Assembly (NCBI RefSeq): GCF_002078875.1
Contig: NC_034414.1
Coordinates: 7,549,993-7,613,992, forward strand
Direction of reading: 5' to 3'
Origin: Numida meleagris
Lineage: Eukaryota > Chordata > Aves > Galliformes > Numididae
DNA length: 64,000 bases
The translations under genes and the position numbers were made by a program. Positions 12,204-22,440 of this stretch are shown piece after piece. Every line of letters begins with the position of its first letter. Position 1 is the first letter of the stretch. The notes beneath the pieces are model-generated. The model was not told the DNA's origin. It saw only the letters and a program-made list of their open reading frames with translations, and did not search any database.

Positions 12204-12521
12204 CTGTTAAGAAATGATATCACAAAGTTACAGTACTGAAAACAATTTGTAATGCATCTTATGTACCTAATGATCTTCATTAAAATAATTTTTAAGATTA
12301 GAATATTTATTTAGCCTTTCCTCAGAAAATAACGTTATTAATTATACTGTGGCAGTGCTCAAAGCGTTGGATATTTTCTTCAACTCTTTCACTTCATGCA
12401 ACAGTCTCATGCCTTTGTCCCAAAAAAGAAACAATTTGAGACACCTGACCAAAGTGACACTGAAAACAGATCCTATATCAGTACCGTAAAACAAACAGTT
12501 TAGTGACCATGTCTACAGTAC
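12204..12521 (-). other. BMAL1: BMAL1 intron, 318 bp
   Basis: A short intron between the 42-nt and 39-nt exons. Nothing was recognised. Confidence 0.85.
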
Positions 12522-12560
12522 CTTCCATGTTGGTCATCTTTATCTGTATCCATACCTTCC
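12522..12560 (-). CDS. BMAL1: BMAL1 coding exon, 39 nt (residues 47-60)
   Basis: A short exon between a TTTTTGCAG acceptor and a GTACTG donor. It completes codon 47 and encodes EGMDTDKDDQHG plus two bases of Arg 60. This acidic, probably disordered linker lies between the NLS and the bHLH. Mammals have ESMDTDKDDPHGR here, so residues 49 and 57 differ. The donor GTACTG is a weaker match to consensus than the other donors in this gene. The exon is preceded by the alternative microexon and followed by a 318-bp intron. Confidence 0.94.
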
Positions 12561-13428
12561 CTGCAAAAACAGAATAAAGCAATGTATCACAAATTAAGCA
12601 GGATTAGCAAGGCTGTTAGTAAACTATCATAAAATTAGAATCGATTGTTCCTGTCACCCTTAAATCCTGAAAACAAAAAGAAGAATTTAAGAGCAAGAAC
12701 GTGGAAAAACTAAAGCATTTTCTGGAGTATTATACCATTTTCTTAAAATCAGTTGCATTCCTTTCGAAGCAAACAAAATGGCACAGTTTGATATGTTTGA
12801 CAGTAAAACATACTGCAGTTCAAAGACATCATCTGTTATAAAAATGTTTTCCAGTTAACTAGAGGGATAAAAACAAAAAGGACTTATCAGAGCAGATCTC
12901 TTCCATGCCTTCACCAGAATGAGGGCTACTAACTTGCGTTTACTACAGTTAGACGTTTAAACATAGGCAGTTATCAAAATGCCCACTACAGAACGCACAG
13001 TTTGCCCGGAATTCACTTGTGCCTGTGTGTCCTAAACCTCGTTGTGCCTTACCATGGTTCATTTCGGGATAGGAGATGGCAATAATCTAGACCAACATAA
13101 TGCATTGCAACACTGGAAAGAGCCAAATGCACAGAGTGGATAGGAGAGGGTATAAAGCTAAGGAGACACATTTTGAAGTAGTACAACTTTTGTCTCAATG
13201 TCTGAAAAAAATGCCTAAGGCTACAGGGCTGTTAGACAAAAGCATGAGGAAGAGGATGTTTTGATATAGATAAATCTGTACAACTGTGCTTACAGGGGCA
13301 CTCTTAAGCCTGCCTTATTCTGGTTTATTTTTTATCAGAAAATTTAGGCAAAGGGGAGGGGAGGCAAGGAAAAACATCAAGCCATCTTTTTTCAAGTGAA
13401 ACCAAATTATAAAAATATTTATACTTAC
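12561..13428 (-). other. BMAL1: BMAL1 intron downstream of the microexon
   Basis: 868 bp between the microexon donor and the 39-nt exon acceptor. Regulatory motifs for microexon inclusion may lie here but none could be assigned by eye. Confidence 0.8.
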
Positions 13429-13449
13429 TCAAAAGGAAAGCCATCAAGT
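13429..13449 (-). CDS. BMAL1: BMAL1 alternative 21-nt microexon (LDGFPFE insert)
   Basis: Between the first coding exon and the 39-nt exon, the minus strand carries a pyrimidine-rich acceptor ending TTTTCAG, 21 coding bases, and a near-consensus donor GTAAGTAT. The flanking exons are phase 2 on both sides, so inclusion keeps the frame: CA plus A gives Gln 47, then L-D-G-F-P-F, then GA plus G gives Glu, continuing E-G-M-D. The longer mammalian BMAL1 isoform carries a very similar LDGFAFEE insert at the same place, as I recall it, so this is a real alternative exon rather than chance. It lies between the NLS and the bHLH. At 21 nt it is too short for ordinary ORF or gene finders. Inclusion rate and tissue pattern cannot be read from the sequence. 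Confidence 0.9.
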
Positions 13450-16391
13450 CTGAAAAGAAAGAGAAATAAAGTACACCATATATATGAAATAATAATGTCT
13501 TTCATTTTCTGTTGAAATTCTCAAGCTAATTTATATTCTATTTGAAATGAAGAAGAACAAAGACATTAGCAGTGAGTGTATTTCAAGGAGCCCAGTTTGT
13601 TCAAATTAATCTATTTTCTCAAGGCAAACTTTTGCTTTTTTTTTTTTTTTAAAAATCTGAATTATTTCTATGATGCATATCACTGAGATATTGTTTCATC
13701 AGCAGAAACAAAAGATCTGTGCTGTATGCATGCTGTCCTTGTGGTTAGATAACTGGAGTTGTGCAGGACTCCAAGGCTAGGAATAAAAAATACCAACATC
13801 TATCTCAAGTTTCTCAGTTTTTGATTCTTCCCGACAGAACAGATGAACATTTTGTTTTAGTCAGTACTAAAGTCCTAATTCTGAACTTTATACAGATTTT
13901 TCTGTATCGAAAGGAAAATAAAATGAATTTCTACATGCAATTAACTGCTGGCATCACTTCAAGACTGTAAAATGATCTCAAATACCACTGAGCTTTAATA
14001 TATTGAGAAGCTAGCTTTCATTAAAGCCTTATGAAAAATCTTCTCATGTCAGCCACTGATATATTACTTATTCCCATTCAATACTGGACATCAGCATTCT
14101 TAAAAGTTTTTCATACGTTATTCATTGCACCTCCTAATGAATCACCTTTGTCATTAGGTTTTAAAGAAGTTTGAATAATGCTAAAGGTTCTCTTCATCTC
14201 TCCATTTGTATACTTGAGTTACTGACTTAGATAATAGATCAAAGTGCTTCTGGTGCTCACAAAGAACCAGCACACAGGACTAGCAGAGGACTTAGAAACA
14301 GAAACGAGGCATCAATTCTCCGCTCGTAGTGCCACTTTTAGCTACCAGATGCTTGTTGTGACAAAGCAAAATATGAAAGAGGTTTTTACAACGGCTACAG
14401 GGTAATTTACAAATGCTTCAGGATACATTCATTTCTTATCAATATTATTTCAACTTAAAACACTACTGCCAACAAAAGAAAGTACGTGTTTATAGACCTG
14501 TGCATGAAGTCTTGGATTCCAGCATTTGACAAAAAAAAACAGTGTAGCAGAGAACAGATAATCTTAGCTGAAATTATAGTAGTATGTTGAAGTGGAATTT
14601 CACTGGGAGAGTAGCAGCAGAAAGATTTGAAAGGAAGCTGGAACGGAGAGCTGAAATTGCCGTTGACCAATAAGCTTGTTTGTACTTGTTTGTACTTGAC
14701 AGGCGAATGCACACTAAAGCAGTCAGGTTCTTCCTTAAATCCTGAATTCGTTGGTAAATGTAGCGTAAAACTGGACGCACGCCATTTATATAAAAACAAA
14801 TAACTGTATGGGCAGCAAAAGTTGACCAGTAGCAATTCTTGAATGTTTATAGATACGTACACATAGAAAGGGAGATCGAGCAATTCCACCTTAAGTTCTA
14901 CTTAAAAATAGGAATATTCACTAATCACCATTGTCTCTGCAACAAAACATGAACTGTGGTAGGATGACAGCTGTTGTAAACTGACTCAAGGAAACAGCAT
15001 TTCACATATTTAATAAAATGCACACATAACCTAGAGGGCAGAATTAGAACTTACAAGAGCAAGCTGTCTTTTGGAAAAGAGGACTTGAGCAATGCTTCCT
15101 ACTCAGAGGTATAAAGATGGAGAAATTCTTTCTAGAGAAGAGGAAGTTGGTAAGATTGAGGCTTTTCACTGAATTTTGTAGGAGTCAATTCAACTAGAGG
15201 GAATCATGTACTTTTCAAGAAGGCTAAACTTATATTACAGAAGCTATGTACGCAGTACGCTCGTGGTCTCTAAACAGTAATTAAAGTTCAGCACCTAACT
15301 TCTACTAAAAATAAACTCTATGTGCAGGGAACCTAATTCTTAATTGGCATCCTCAGCGTAGATCAATGTAGAAGGAACTGCCAACTGTGAGAAAGCCCAC
15401 AATGATAAAATCTGTGCCAAGTTACATAGAAATGGATTACATAGCTGTGTTAATAATGGATGGGGTTTATCCACCGGTTACCCTGCAGCTAGACTTTGTA
15501 GTTACAATTCATACAAAGTTTGCATTGTAACTTAGAGTAAGCATGTCTTGGTGTACCTAGAGCAGAAGACATTACACAGTTGGAAATGTGGCGCACATTG
15601 CTACGACCTTCACCATTCTAAGGCACAGTTGGCGTGATTTCTTTCTGTTTCAAATACCTGCCCTAAGACAGAAGGTATGGCGTGGATGGTGCTTCTAAGC
15701 ATCGTTAGTAGCAAGCACCCCTTGAAGAGAAGCAGCTTGCTTGAAATGAAAACATACTATCACTGATCCACAAGAAACCAAATTTTTACTCTACCAGGAA
15801 TAATAGTTTGCAACCAGAGAGTAACACAAGATTAAACGGCTAGATAAAACAAAAGGCAGTCCTACTGCAGCAAACCAGACTACTCAGACTCATATTCAAC
15901 TGGGAAACCAAAATAGCTCCATCAGGCAAAGTTTGGCAGCGCACTGATAGGAAATGACTGAAAAGGCAAAAAATAGGTGAAGAGAAGGAACTATTCCTAG
16001 TTTTGCTTCTGCTTTCTAATTAATTATTAGCTTCCCTCCTGCTGGTCAGACATTCTGCTTCCTATGTATACGGTCAACATAATCAAACTTCACATCATAT
16101 GTTTCATCAATATTAATTTCTTTTTTTTTTCTCATTAGGCAAAGGTTTCTTTCCTGAGCCTTACCTCGTTTGATAGCCCTCAATTCCAGCTGCACTGAGA
16201 TGAAGACCTTATTCTTATTACTAAATAATGAACTTTCCTTTTAGTGCTCAGTAGCTTTTTTCTTTGTTACAGCCTTTAGACAACAGGTTGTCAAGAAAAG
16301 GTTATTAAGGTTATTTCTATTGTCTCTCTAACTACATTGTTCTGTTGCAACTGCCTTTCAGCATTATCAAATCGAGAGAAATCCAACTTAC
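13450..16391 (-). other. BMAL1: BMAL1 intron, 2.9 kb, upstream of the microexon
   Basis: It holds a T14 run at 13637-13650 and the short 10-bp tandem repeat. The 144-codon frame at 14455-14889 is not recognisable as a gene. Confidence 0.8.
14675..14699 (+). repeat. Short tandem repeat, 10-bp unit
   Basis: CTTGTTTGTA is repeated about 2.5 times (CTTGTTTGTACTTGTTTGTACTTG) within a coding-region intron. Confidence 0.85.
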
Positions 16392-16539
16392 TGATAATCA
16401 GTAGAGCTTCCCTTCCTTTTCCGATTACAATCCACTCCTGAAGTGCTAAGGGAACTGGAAATCAAGTCAGCAGGGTCCGGTGACATAAAGTCACTAATTG
16501 TAGAAGAAATGTCCATCCTTTGGTCTGCCATTGGATTGT
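16392..16539 (-). CDS. BMAL1: BMAL1 first coding exon (residues 1-46, ATG at 16531)
   Basis: The exon starts at 16539 after a TTAG acceptor preceded by a 17-T tract (minus sense). It has 8 nt of 5' UTR, then the ATG (16531-16529), and ends at 16392 before GTAAGTT with two bases of codon 47 (Gln). It begins MADQRMDISSTISDF, the canonical BMAL1 N terminus. Visible features are an SP motif at S17-P18 and a basic NLS, NRKRK, at 36-40. S17 is retained, but residue 21 is Ala (codon GCT at 16471-16469) where mammals have Thr, a reported GSK3-beta site. Residue 19 is Asp rather than Gly. The start is chosen because it is the conserved initiator; the frame extends a few codons upstream only through the UTR and intron. 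Confidence 0.96.
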
Positions 16540-16551
16540 CTAATGTTCCGG

Positions 16552-16568
16552 AAAAAAAAAAAAAAAAA
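16552..16568. repeat. Poly(A)17 beside the first-coding-exon acceptor
   Basis: A plus-strand A run, that is, a T17 pyrimidine tract on the BMAL1 strand, 11 bp upstream of the TTAG acceptor. A slippage-prone homopolymer forms the main part of this splice acceptor's pyrimidine tract. Confidence 0.95.
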
Positions 16569-16760
16569 GAAAGAAAGGAAAAAAAGGTTACACTATTAAT
16601 AATCACACATTTACATATTTTAAATACACATATGCATACACACACAGAACAAATCTCCAATTTAATACACTTAAAATTGCAAAAGTTATTCCGTTATTTG
16701 CTGACATAGGCTATTTCTCTTTCTTTCAGCTACTGGTGTATTAAATATCACACATGAGCT

Positions 16761-17034
16761 ACAGAATCACAGAATCATAATGGGTTGGAAGGGACCCCTG
16801 GAGATCATTTAGTCCAACTTCTGCGCTCCAGGCTGAACAGTCCCAGGTGTCTCAGCCTTTCCTCAAAAGGGATATGTTCCAGTCCCCGAAGGATCCCTGT
16901 AGCCCTCCACTGGACTCTCTCCAGAAGTTCCACGTCTTTCTTCAACTGGAGAGCACAGAAATGGACACAGCGCTCCAGATGTGGCCTCACCAGGGCAGAG
17001 TAGAGCGGGAGGAGAATCTTTCTCGACCTGGAGT
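16761..17034 (-). repeat. CR1 LINE 3' fragment
   Basis: It starts with ACAGAATCACAGAATCAT (the reverse-complemented CR1 tail) and then GGTTGGAAGGGACC. On the minus strand a degraded frame reads [17 protein letters not shown] and then VELLERVQW, the C-terminal CR1 ORF2 region. It lies 220 bp upstream of the first coding exon, in BMAL1 sense. It is truncated at 17034 and has internal deletions. Confidence 0.93.
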
Positions 17035-17667
17035 CTTATGATTCCATTTCTTTCCTCCTCCAGTGGAAAGGAAACATGCATCAATATGAAGGGCAAGATT
17101 AAAGACTTCTTTGTATTTTCAGGTGCAAGCACTGAGTACATTCAAGGTATCCGTATTTGCTCATCAAGATGTGGCATGCAGAGCGGCTTCTCTCCGCCCT
17201 GCTTCTCCACCCATTGTCAACATGACTTGAACTAAAGGTTTACTCTTCTGTTTACTGCCCAGCCAAGTGCTGCTACCTAACATAAGTAAAGGGTAAGTTC
17301 TTTCTTTTGCTTAGTGGAAAAACTTATTTTCATGCTTCTCTCCTTCATTTGAAGTTCATATTCTCAAAGTCCATAAGGTTTGAGAGTTCTACCTCTCCTG
17401 AATTTTATGGAACAGAATTCCAAAGATTTTGATACAAAATAAATGAATAAATACCTCCACCAAAGCACATCTCCCTCAAAAACCCTAATAACCCAGGGAA
17501 TGTCTCAGACAAGCAGTTAAAAGTACAAAAGAATGTAATAAGCATTTTTCATCTAGAAGATACACAATTTAAACCTCTGGTCTGCAAATATTACATTGCT
17601 GAAAGAAACACTGTGAAAAGCTTATCCATTACTGAATGCCATCAGTTGTGAAGCAAGAAGATTTTAC

Positions 17668-17698
17668 CTGAAAGCTTTTCTTGGAAGCCTAGATCCAC
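17668..17698 (-). other. Candidate BMAL1 5' UTR exon, 31 nt
   Basis: About 1.1 kb upstream of the first coding exon, the minus strand has a pyrimidine-rich tract ending TCTTCCCCCAG, 31 bases, then CAG before GTAAAA. The pair forms a plausible small noncoding exon. It is supported only by splice-site shape; I recognise no sequence match, and chance AG/GT pairs are common in 25 kb of intron. It could only be confirmed by transcript reads. Confidence 0.25.
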
Positions 17699-20520
17699 CT
17701 GGGGGAAGAAGAGGATGCTCAGCCTGAAGCAGTTGAACACCTTAAAACTTTTTCATGCCTCATAGTCTGTTAGTCAAGTACACTCAAAAGCCTGAACGGA
17801 AAGAAAAGCAGCAAGGATAAGAAACATAAGAAACACTTTCAAGGCCAGTTTGTTTACAACATCTGGCTTAGACTTTTTTTTACAGCAGCAAACATGTTTG
17901 TTTAAATGAGAAATAAAATGTCTTATCTACTCAAGAGTAGAATTTTCATTTTCTTATAAAGTATAGAAGCTTCATCCATTATCGGAAGGTTTAGATGTCA
18001 TTTCCAGCAGACCAAGTACTGGAAGAGAAGGAAATTCCCCAGCATCACTTCTTTTGGGCCCTCTTTATCACTCTTTGGTTTTTGCAGCTAGTCATGTAAG
18101 ACTCCACTCACTATAATCAGATCTGAAAGCATTTGTTGTCAGACGCTAGCAAAGTAAGTCAAATTGCTGTTACACTGCAGAGAAAGGCTGCCTTAATGTT
18201 AAGATTGCCGTAGCCTTAAGATAATTTCGGCTGGGCTTACGATTTTATTTTCCCTTGCAACAACACTTGGCATTTCCAAAAGCAAAAGTGGTTAAACTTC
18301 TTCTATCCTGCAGGCTTCAAGCTTTAAATAAAGTTCACATCCCATACCGGAAACTCAAACCCTCAAATGTGCCCCTCAGTGACAGTGCAAAGACAGCAGA
18401 TGACCTGCAGATGACTGTTCTTCCTTCCTAGATTTTTGCCACAAAACTTATTTTTTCATGAAAAATTCACTACGTGAGGCATGAAAACTATTCTAGGACT
18501 GCATCTTGCAAGAGCTTTTGCAAGCCTTTTGGATACGCTCTTTTCTGGTTGATATATGTGTGACCATTGTGTCTGCCTTTCCAACCTGTGATGCAAGCAG
18601 AACGTCACCAGAACGCAGATCAGCAAGTTCCTATGACACCTGCAGAAGTTCTCAAGTCTAAAAACTAATATTCCATCGAGGTGGCCACTTCATAACCAAT
18701 TCTATGGAATCCCATATATATATGTAGACATGTTAAAAGAGTTAGAAGCAAACAGAACCCCCACAAAATACAAAGTCAATGGCATCACTTTTTTCAGCTC
18801 TGCCAGAACAGTAAATTCAGAATTAAATAACTGAAACTCATTGGTCCTATGACAGTAATAACAGTTGGGATCAAGGTACTTAAATCTAAGGTCAGATAAG
18901 TCATGACTTTAATATCACCAGCTTGTGAACACAAGACTGCTGCTGCAGAAGCAGACTTTCCAGACTGCTTTTGAGGGCTCACCATGCATCTCACTGGACA
19001 GTCTCTCTGTGGTCTGCTCTCAAAAATGAAAAAGGAGTCAGGTCTTTATGAATGTGTGAGCATATTGGAACAGGCAAGTTAAGAGGCCAGCTGGGACCAG
19101 AAAGTCATTGACAAAAGGCTAAAATAACACAAATTTTAAGCAAATTATGAATTGCCATTGACTCAATAACCACAACTTACAAGAAGGCTTTATGCACGCT
19201 AATACAACTTCCTGTAGACCAGACCTTACTTCCATTGTATATCGGCCTTCTCCTAGTTATCTACTTCGTCTCTCCTACTCGAGCACTTCAACAAGTACAA
19301 ACTCAATTATGTTACAGTGGTTTATGAGATTACTGCAGATAAATATACAATCCTCCAGCAAAGACACAGTCACCGATCATTTCTCTGCTCTTGTTTCAGA
19401 TACACAAACATTATCCTCAGCCTCAGTCAGGTGCAGAAGTTAGTTACAGCTATACTTATGCTGCCCAGTTGCATCCATGATTTGGTCTTGGAATCTGATG
19501 CCAAACCCTGAGCACCGTGTAACGCACCTACTAGAAACAAGGACTTCCCAAAAGTTCTGACCCAAGCATCCACCTTTATAAATTCCAAAAGCTCCTGAAC
19601 ACCTCCATACGTGAGCACAGTTGTTGAAATCCCTTTCTACTGTTTAATATAATCTCACTGACCACTAATGATGACCTCAGGCAGCAGGGTGGGACATGCT
19701 GGAATTAAGAAAGAAAGGGGAAGAGAATATTTTTAATTTAACACAGTTCTTTCCTTTTTAAGAACACTTAAAAAACTGAACGCTGTCACTGATGTACTTT
19801 AATGCAAAAGATCGCTTTATTCATATCAAAACAGAAGTTTCAAAGCAGTTAATTTGAAGCGCCCTGGCCATTTAAGCAGAGGAAAACTACATTAAAAAAC
19901 CAGAATTCTCCATTTCTTTTCAAGTCAGCCCTTTCTCTGCCATGTCCTAAACGCTTGTCTCAGTTCTAGCAACCACAGACCTACACATCAGCATAATGGG
20001 AATCGAAAATCAGGTCTGTCTCTTGAGATGAGGGTTAAAGTTAGGAAGTGTCAGCACAAGGATCAGAGCGAAAATCAGCATGTCCCACTGTAACAAACAG
20101 GCAACAGCTCAGAGAAATATCCTGCAAGGCTTGTTTAAAAAATCTTGAAAAGGGAATATTTGAGTTTTTCAGCCTCAAGCTGCTACTTTTTCAATGGCTA
20201 AAAAAATCCTCTATGAAAAGCAATACAGTAATTATCCATAAATACAAGCAAAGCCCGAATCTTCTGTTTATGAACCTTACCCCGCTGACAAAGTACTCCA
20301 AGGACCTATTTGAAAAAATGCCATGTAGGCCACTTCCTGATTACATTTTGTCATTGTGCCACACGATAACTTCTCTCCACAGTCCATTTTGGACCACTTC
20401 CTTGAGGATTTCCCTCCCGTGCGTGCAGTCTCTTTTGTCTAACCCCTTGTAACACGGGCAACGAGGCAGTAAAATCAAATCTTACTGTTCAACCCTTTAA
20501 AAGGAAAAAAAAAGTTAGCT

Positions 20521-20530
20521 GTCACGTGAC
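20521..20530. promoter_or_regulatory. Palindromic E-box GTCACGTGAC (intronic)
   Basis: A ten-base perfect palindrome around CACGTG, the optimal USF/TFE-family (CLEAR-type) and a valid CLOCK:BMAL1 core site. It lies in the long 5' intron, 69 bp from a perfect RORE. Motif-level evidence only. Confidence 0.55.
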
Positions 20531-20584
20531 TAGCTTAATCATGCAGGAAAGCTGATCATGAGTACATAAACACCTCTGAGCAAA

Positions 20585-20609
20585 TCAAGGTCAGAGCTAA
20601 AGTAGGTCA
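20585..20609 (+). promoter_or_regulatory. Intronic nuclear-receptor half-site and RORE
   Basis: TCAAGGTCA (20585-20593) is an extended ERR/SF-1 type half-site. AAAGTAGGTCA (20599-20609) is an 11-of-11 match to the RORE consensus and identical in these 11 bases to the proximal promoter RORE, but on the opposite strand. A C/EBP- or PAR-bZIP-like TTACGCAA follows at 20650-20657. Confidence 0.5.
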
Positions 20610-22284
20610 ACCAAGTCTGCCAAGCACCCATCCGGGAGTCAAGACCTCTTTACGCAAGCGCCACGACTTTCAATTACCCCTGGGTAAGACTCAGCTATCT
20701 CCAGCACACAATACATACTTATTTTAAGAGAAATGTAATTCTTAACTTTGTGAATCAGAAGTGTGTCATACCTTAAAGCACGATTTCACAATGACAGAGG
20801 AAAAGTGTGGCGTGGTTTCCTTCAGAGATAATTAAAAAGATGCTCACTGTCCCTGTGCGTAATGACTTGAACCAAATACACAGAGCTACAGAAAGGAAAC
20901 CTTTTTCTTCCCTTCACGGCAATACCCCGTCTCAGAAGGCAACTGCCATAGTACAAACCAGAAGGAAGCACGACAGCATTCCTTATCTCCACGCCGTATT
21001 TCTCCAGGCCGTGCTGTAGATGTACGTGTGCTTCAGATGTGCACACCTCAACCAATGGTGGGAGACGCTGGCTCAGCAGCACAAGGACTGTGGTGTCCCC
21101 GAGCTGGTTTCCAGAGGCAAACACGCATGCATGGGCGCAACCGCTGCAAGTGACAAGCGGCTCCTACATCAGAATCTTCATTAGGAAACAGTCCGTGTGG
21201 TTCAAAGGAAGATGTCTGAATTAAAGCAGTGATATTTTCCTTTTCCTTCGGTACTCAAGGAGCACCTGCCACAACACTTCACATTTGTCCAATGGATTGA
21301 CACTGTTTTGTTTCAGTGGCACATTTGTGTTCCCTGCACTGCCTAGTGCTATTTGCGGGAATGCTCTGTACTCCCAGATGGTAAAATGCCCTGTGGCATC
21401 ATCCCACATCTCGCAGCAAAGCAGTGATCTTTGTGTTTTGCTTGCCGAGGCCATCCTTTTACTCACTTAACACCATGTTCCCCAACCTCTGGCAGCCCAC
21501 AAACCACATCTGAGTTTTGGAACTCTTCCCTACCCGAGCTCATGTTTCTAGCCCATCCTTTATGCACACACGCAGAGCAGTAGGAGTGAACAGCATCCTG
21601 CACGCCTCACGTTATCAGCTGCTGCAACACAGCCCCGCACAAGATGGGCTGCACGAGCAGCCCCAGCTCAGGAAAGGCAGAGGCACAGCCTTTGGGTGCT
21701 CAAGTGATTTACTGTTCTAACAGCTGTTCCCTGTCTTTCCTCAGGAAAAAGCTGCAAGCTGGAGGGGGGCATCCCATGAAATTAAACCAGTCACAAAGCT
21801 ACAAGATGAATCATTTTGACCTAAGGAAAAGAAAGCCTCCAATACACAGAAGAAAAACTCCATGGGCACAAAGAACATCTTTCAGCTCCAGAAAGTTAAT
21901 TAAAAGGCACTTTTTCAACAGATCAACATGGTGTCCACATGCACTCCTGTACCAAAGCAGGTTTGTTCATTACTAGCATCTCTGAGAAAAGACAGAGTCA
22001 TACCATGGCATCACCGTAGGAGTTTTCTAGACTGCCGTAATGATAACAGAGCTGCAGGACAACATCCTGAGTTTATCTTGTCCATAGAAGCACTGAGACT
22101 CTCAGTTCAGCCTCAGATCCCATCTCTCATTGTTTAAAAGGGGAAATACTTGAAAGCTTTTACTTCCAGTTGTTTTGACAAAGGACTTCTCGGTGCTCCA
22201 AAACCTGGAATAAGTGGTAACTAAAATAATTTTCTCATGTGATGGGGAGTTCAGAACTGGATCCACAGCCTTAGAAGTATCTCA

Positions 22285-22440
22285 CCGGTACTGAGCAGAG
22301 TGGAAGGCTCACTCTCCTCCATCTGCTGGTAACAATCTTCCAAATACAGCCCAGGATGCTGGTGGCTTTCTCTTTTGCAAGGGCATGTCTGCTTGCTCAA
22401 CGAGGTGTCCCCCAGGACCTCCAAGGCCTACCGATCTAAA
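22285..22440 (-). repeat. Diverged CR1 ORF2 fragment
   Basis: The segment around CAGCCCAGGATGCTGGTGGC and the following GCAAGGGCATGTCTGCTTGC, then GGTGTCCCCCAGGACCTCC, matches the antisense of the CR1 ORF2 C-terminal coding region. Both the 5' and 3' ends are missing, and divergence is higher than in the other copies. Confidence 0.6.

Noticed and set aside
14455..14889. 144-codon minus-strand open frame in a BMAL1 intron
   Set aside because: The translation is low in recognisable features and not in phase with flanking exons through splice sites. It is consistent with chance.
20048..20452. 134-codon plus-strand open frame
   Set aside because: No recognisable motif, no splice or promoter context, ordinary intron composition. 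Length is within chance for 64 kb.
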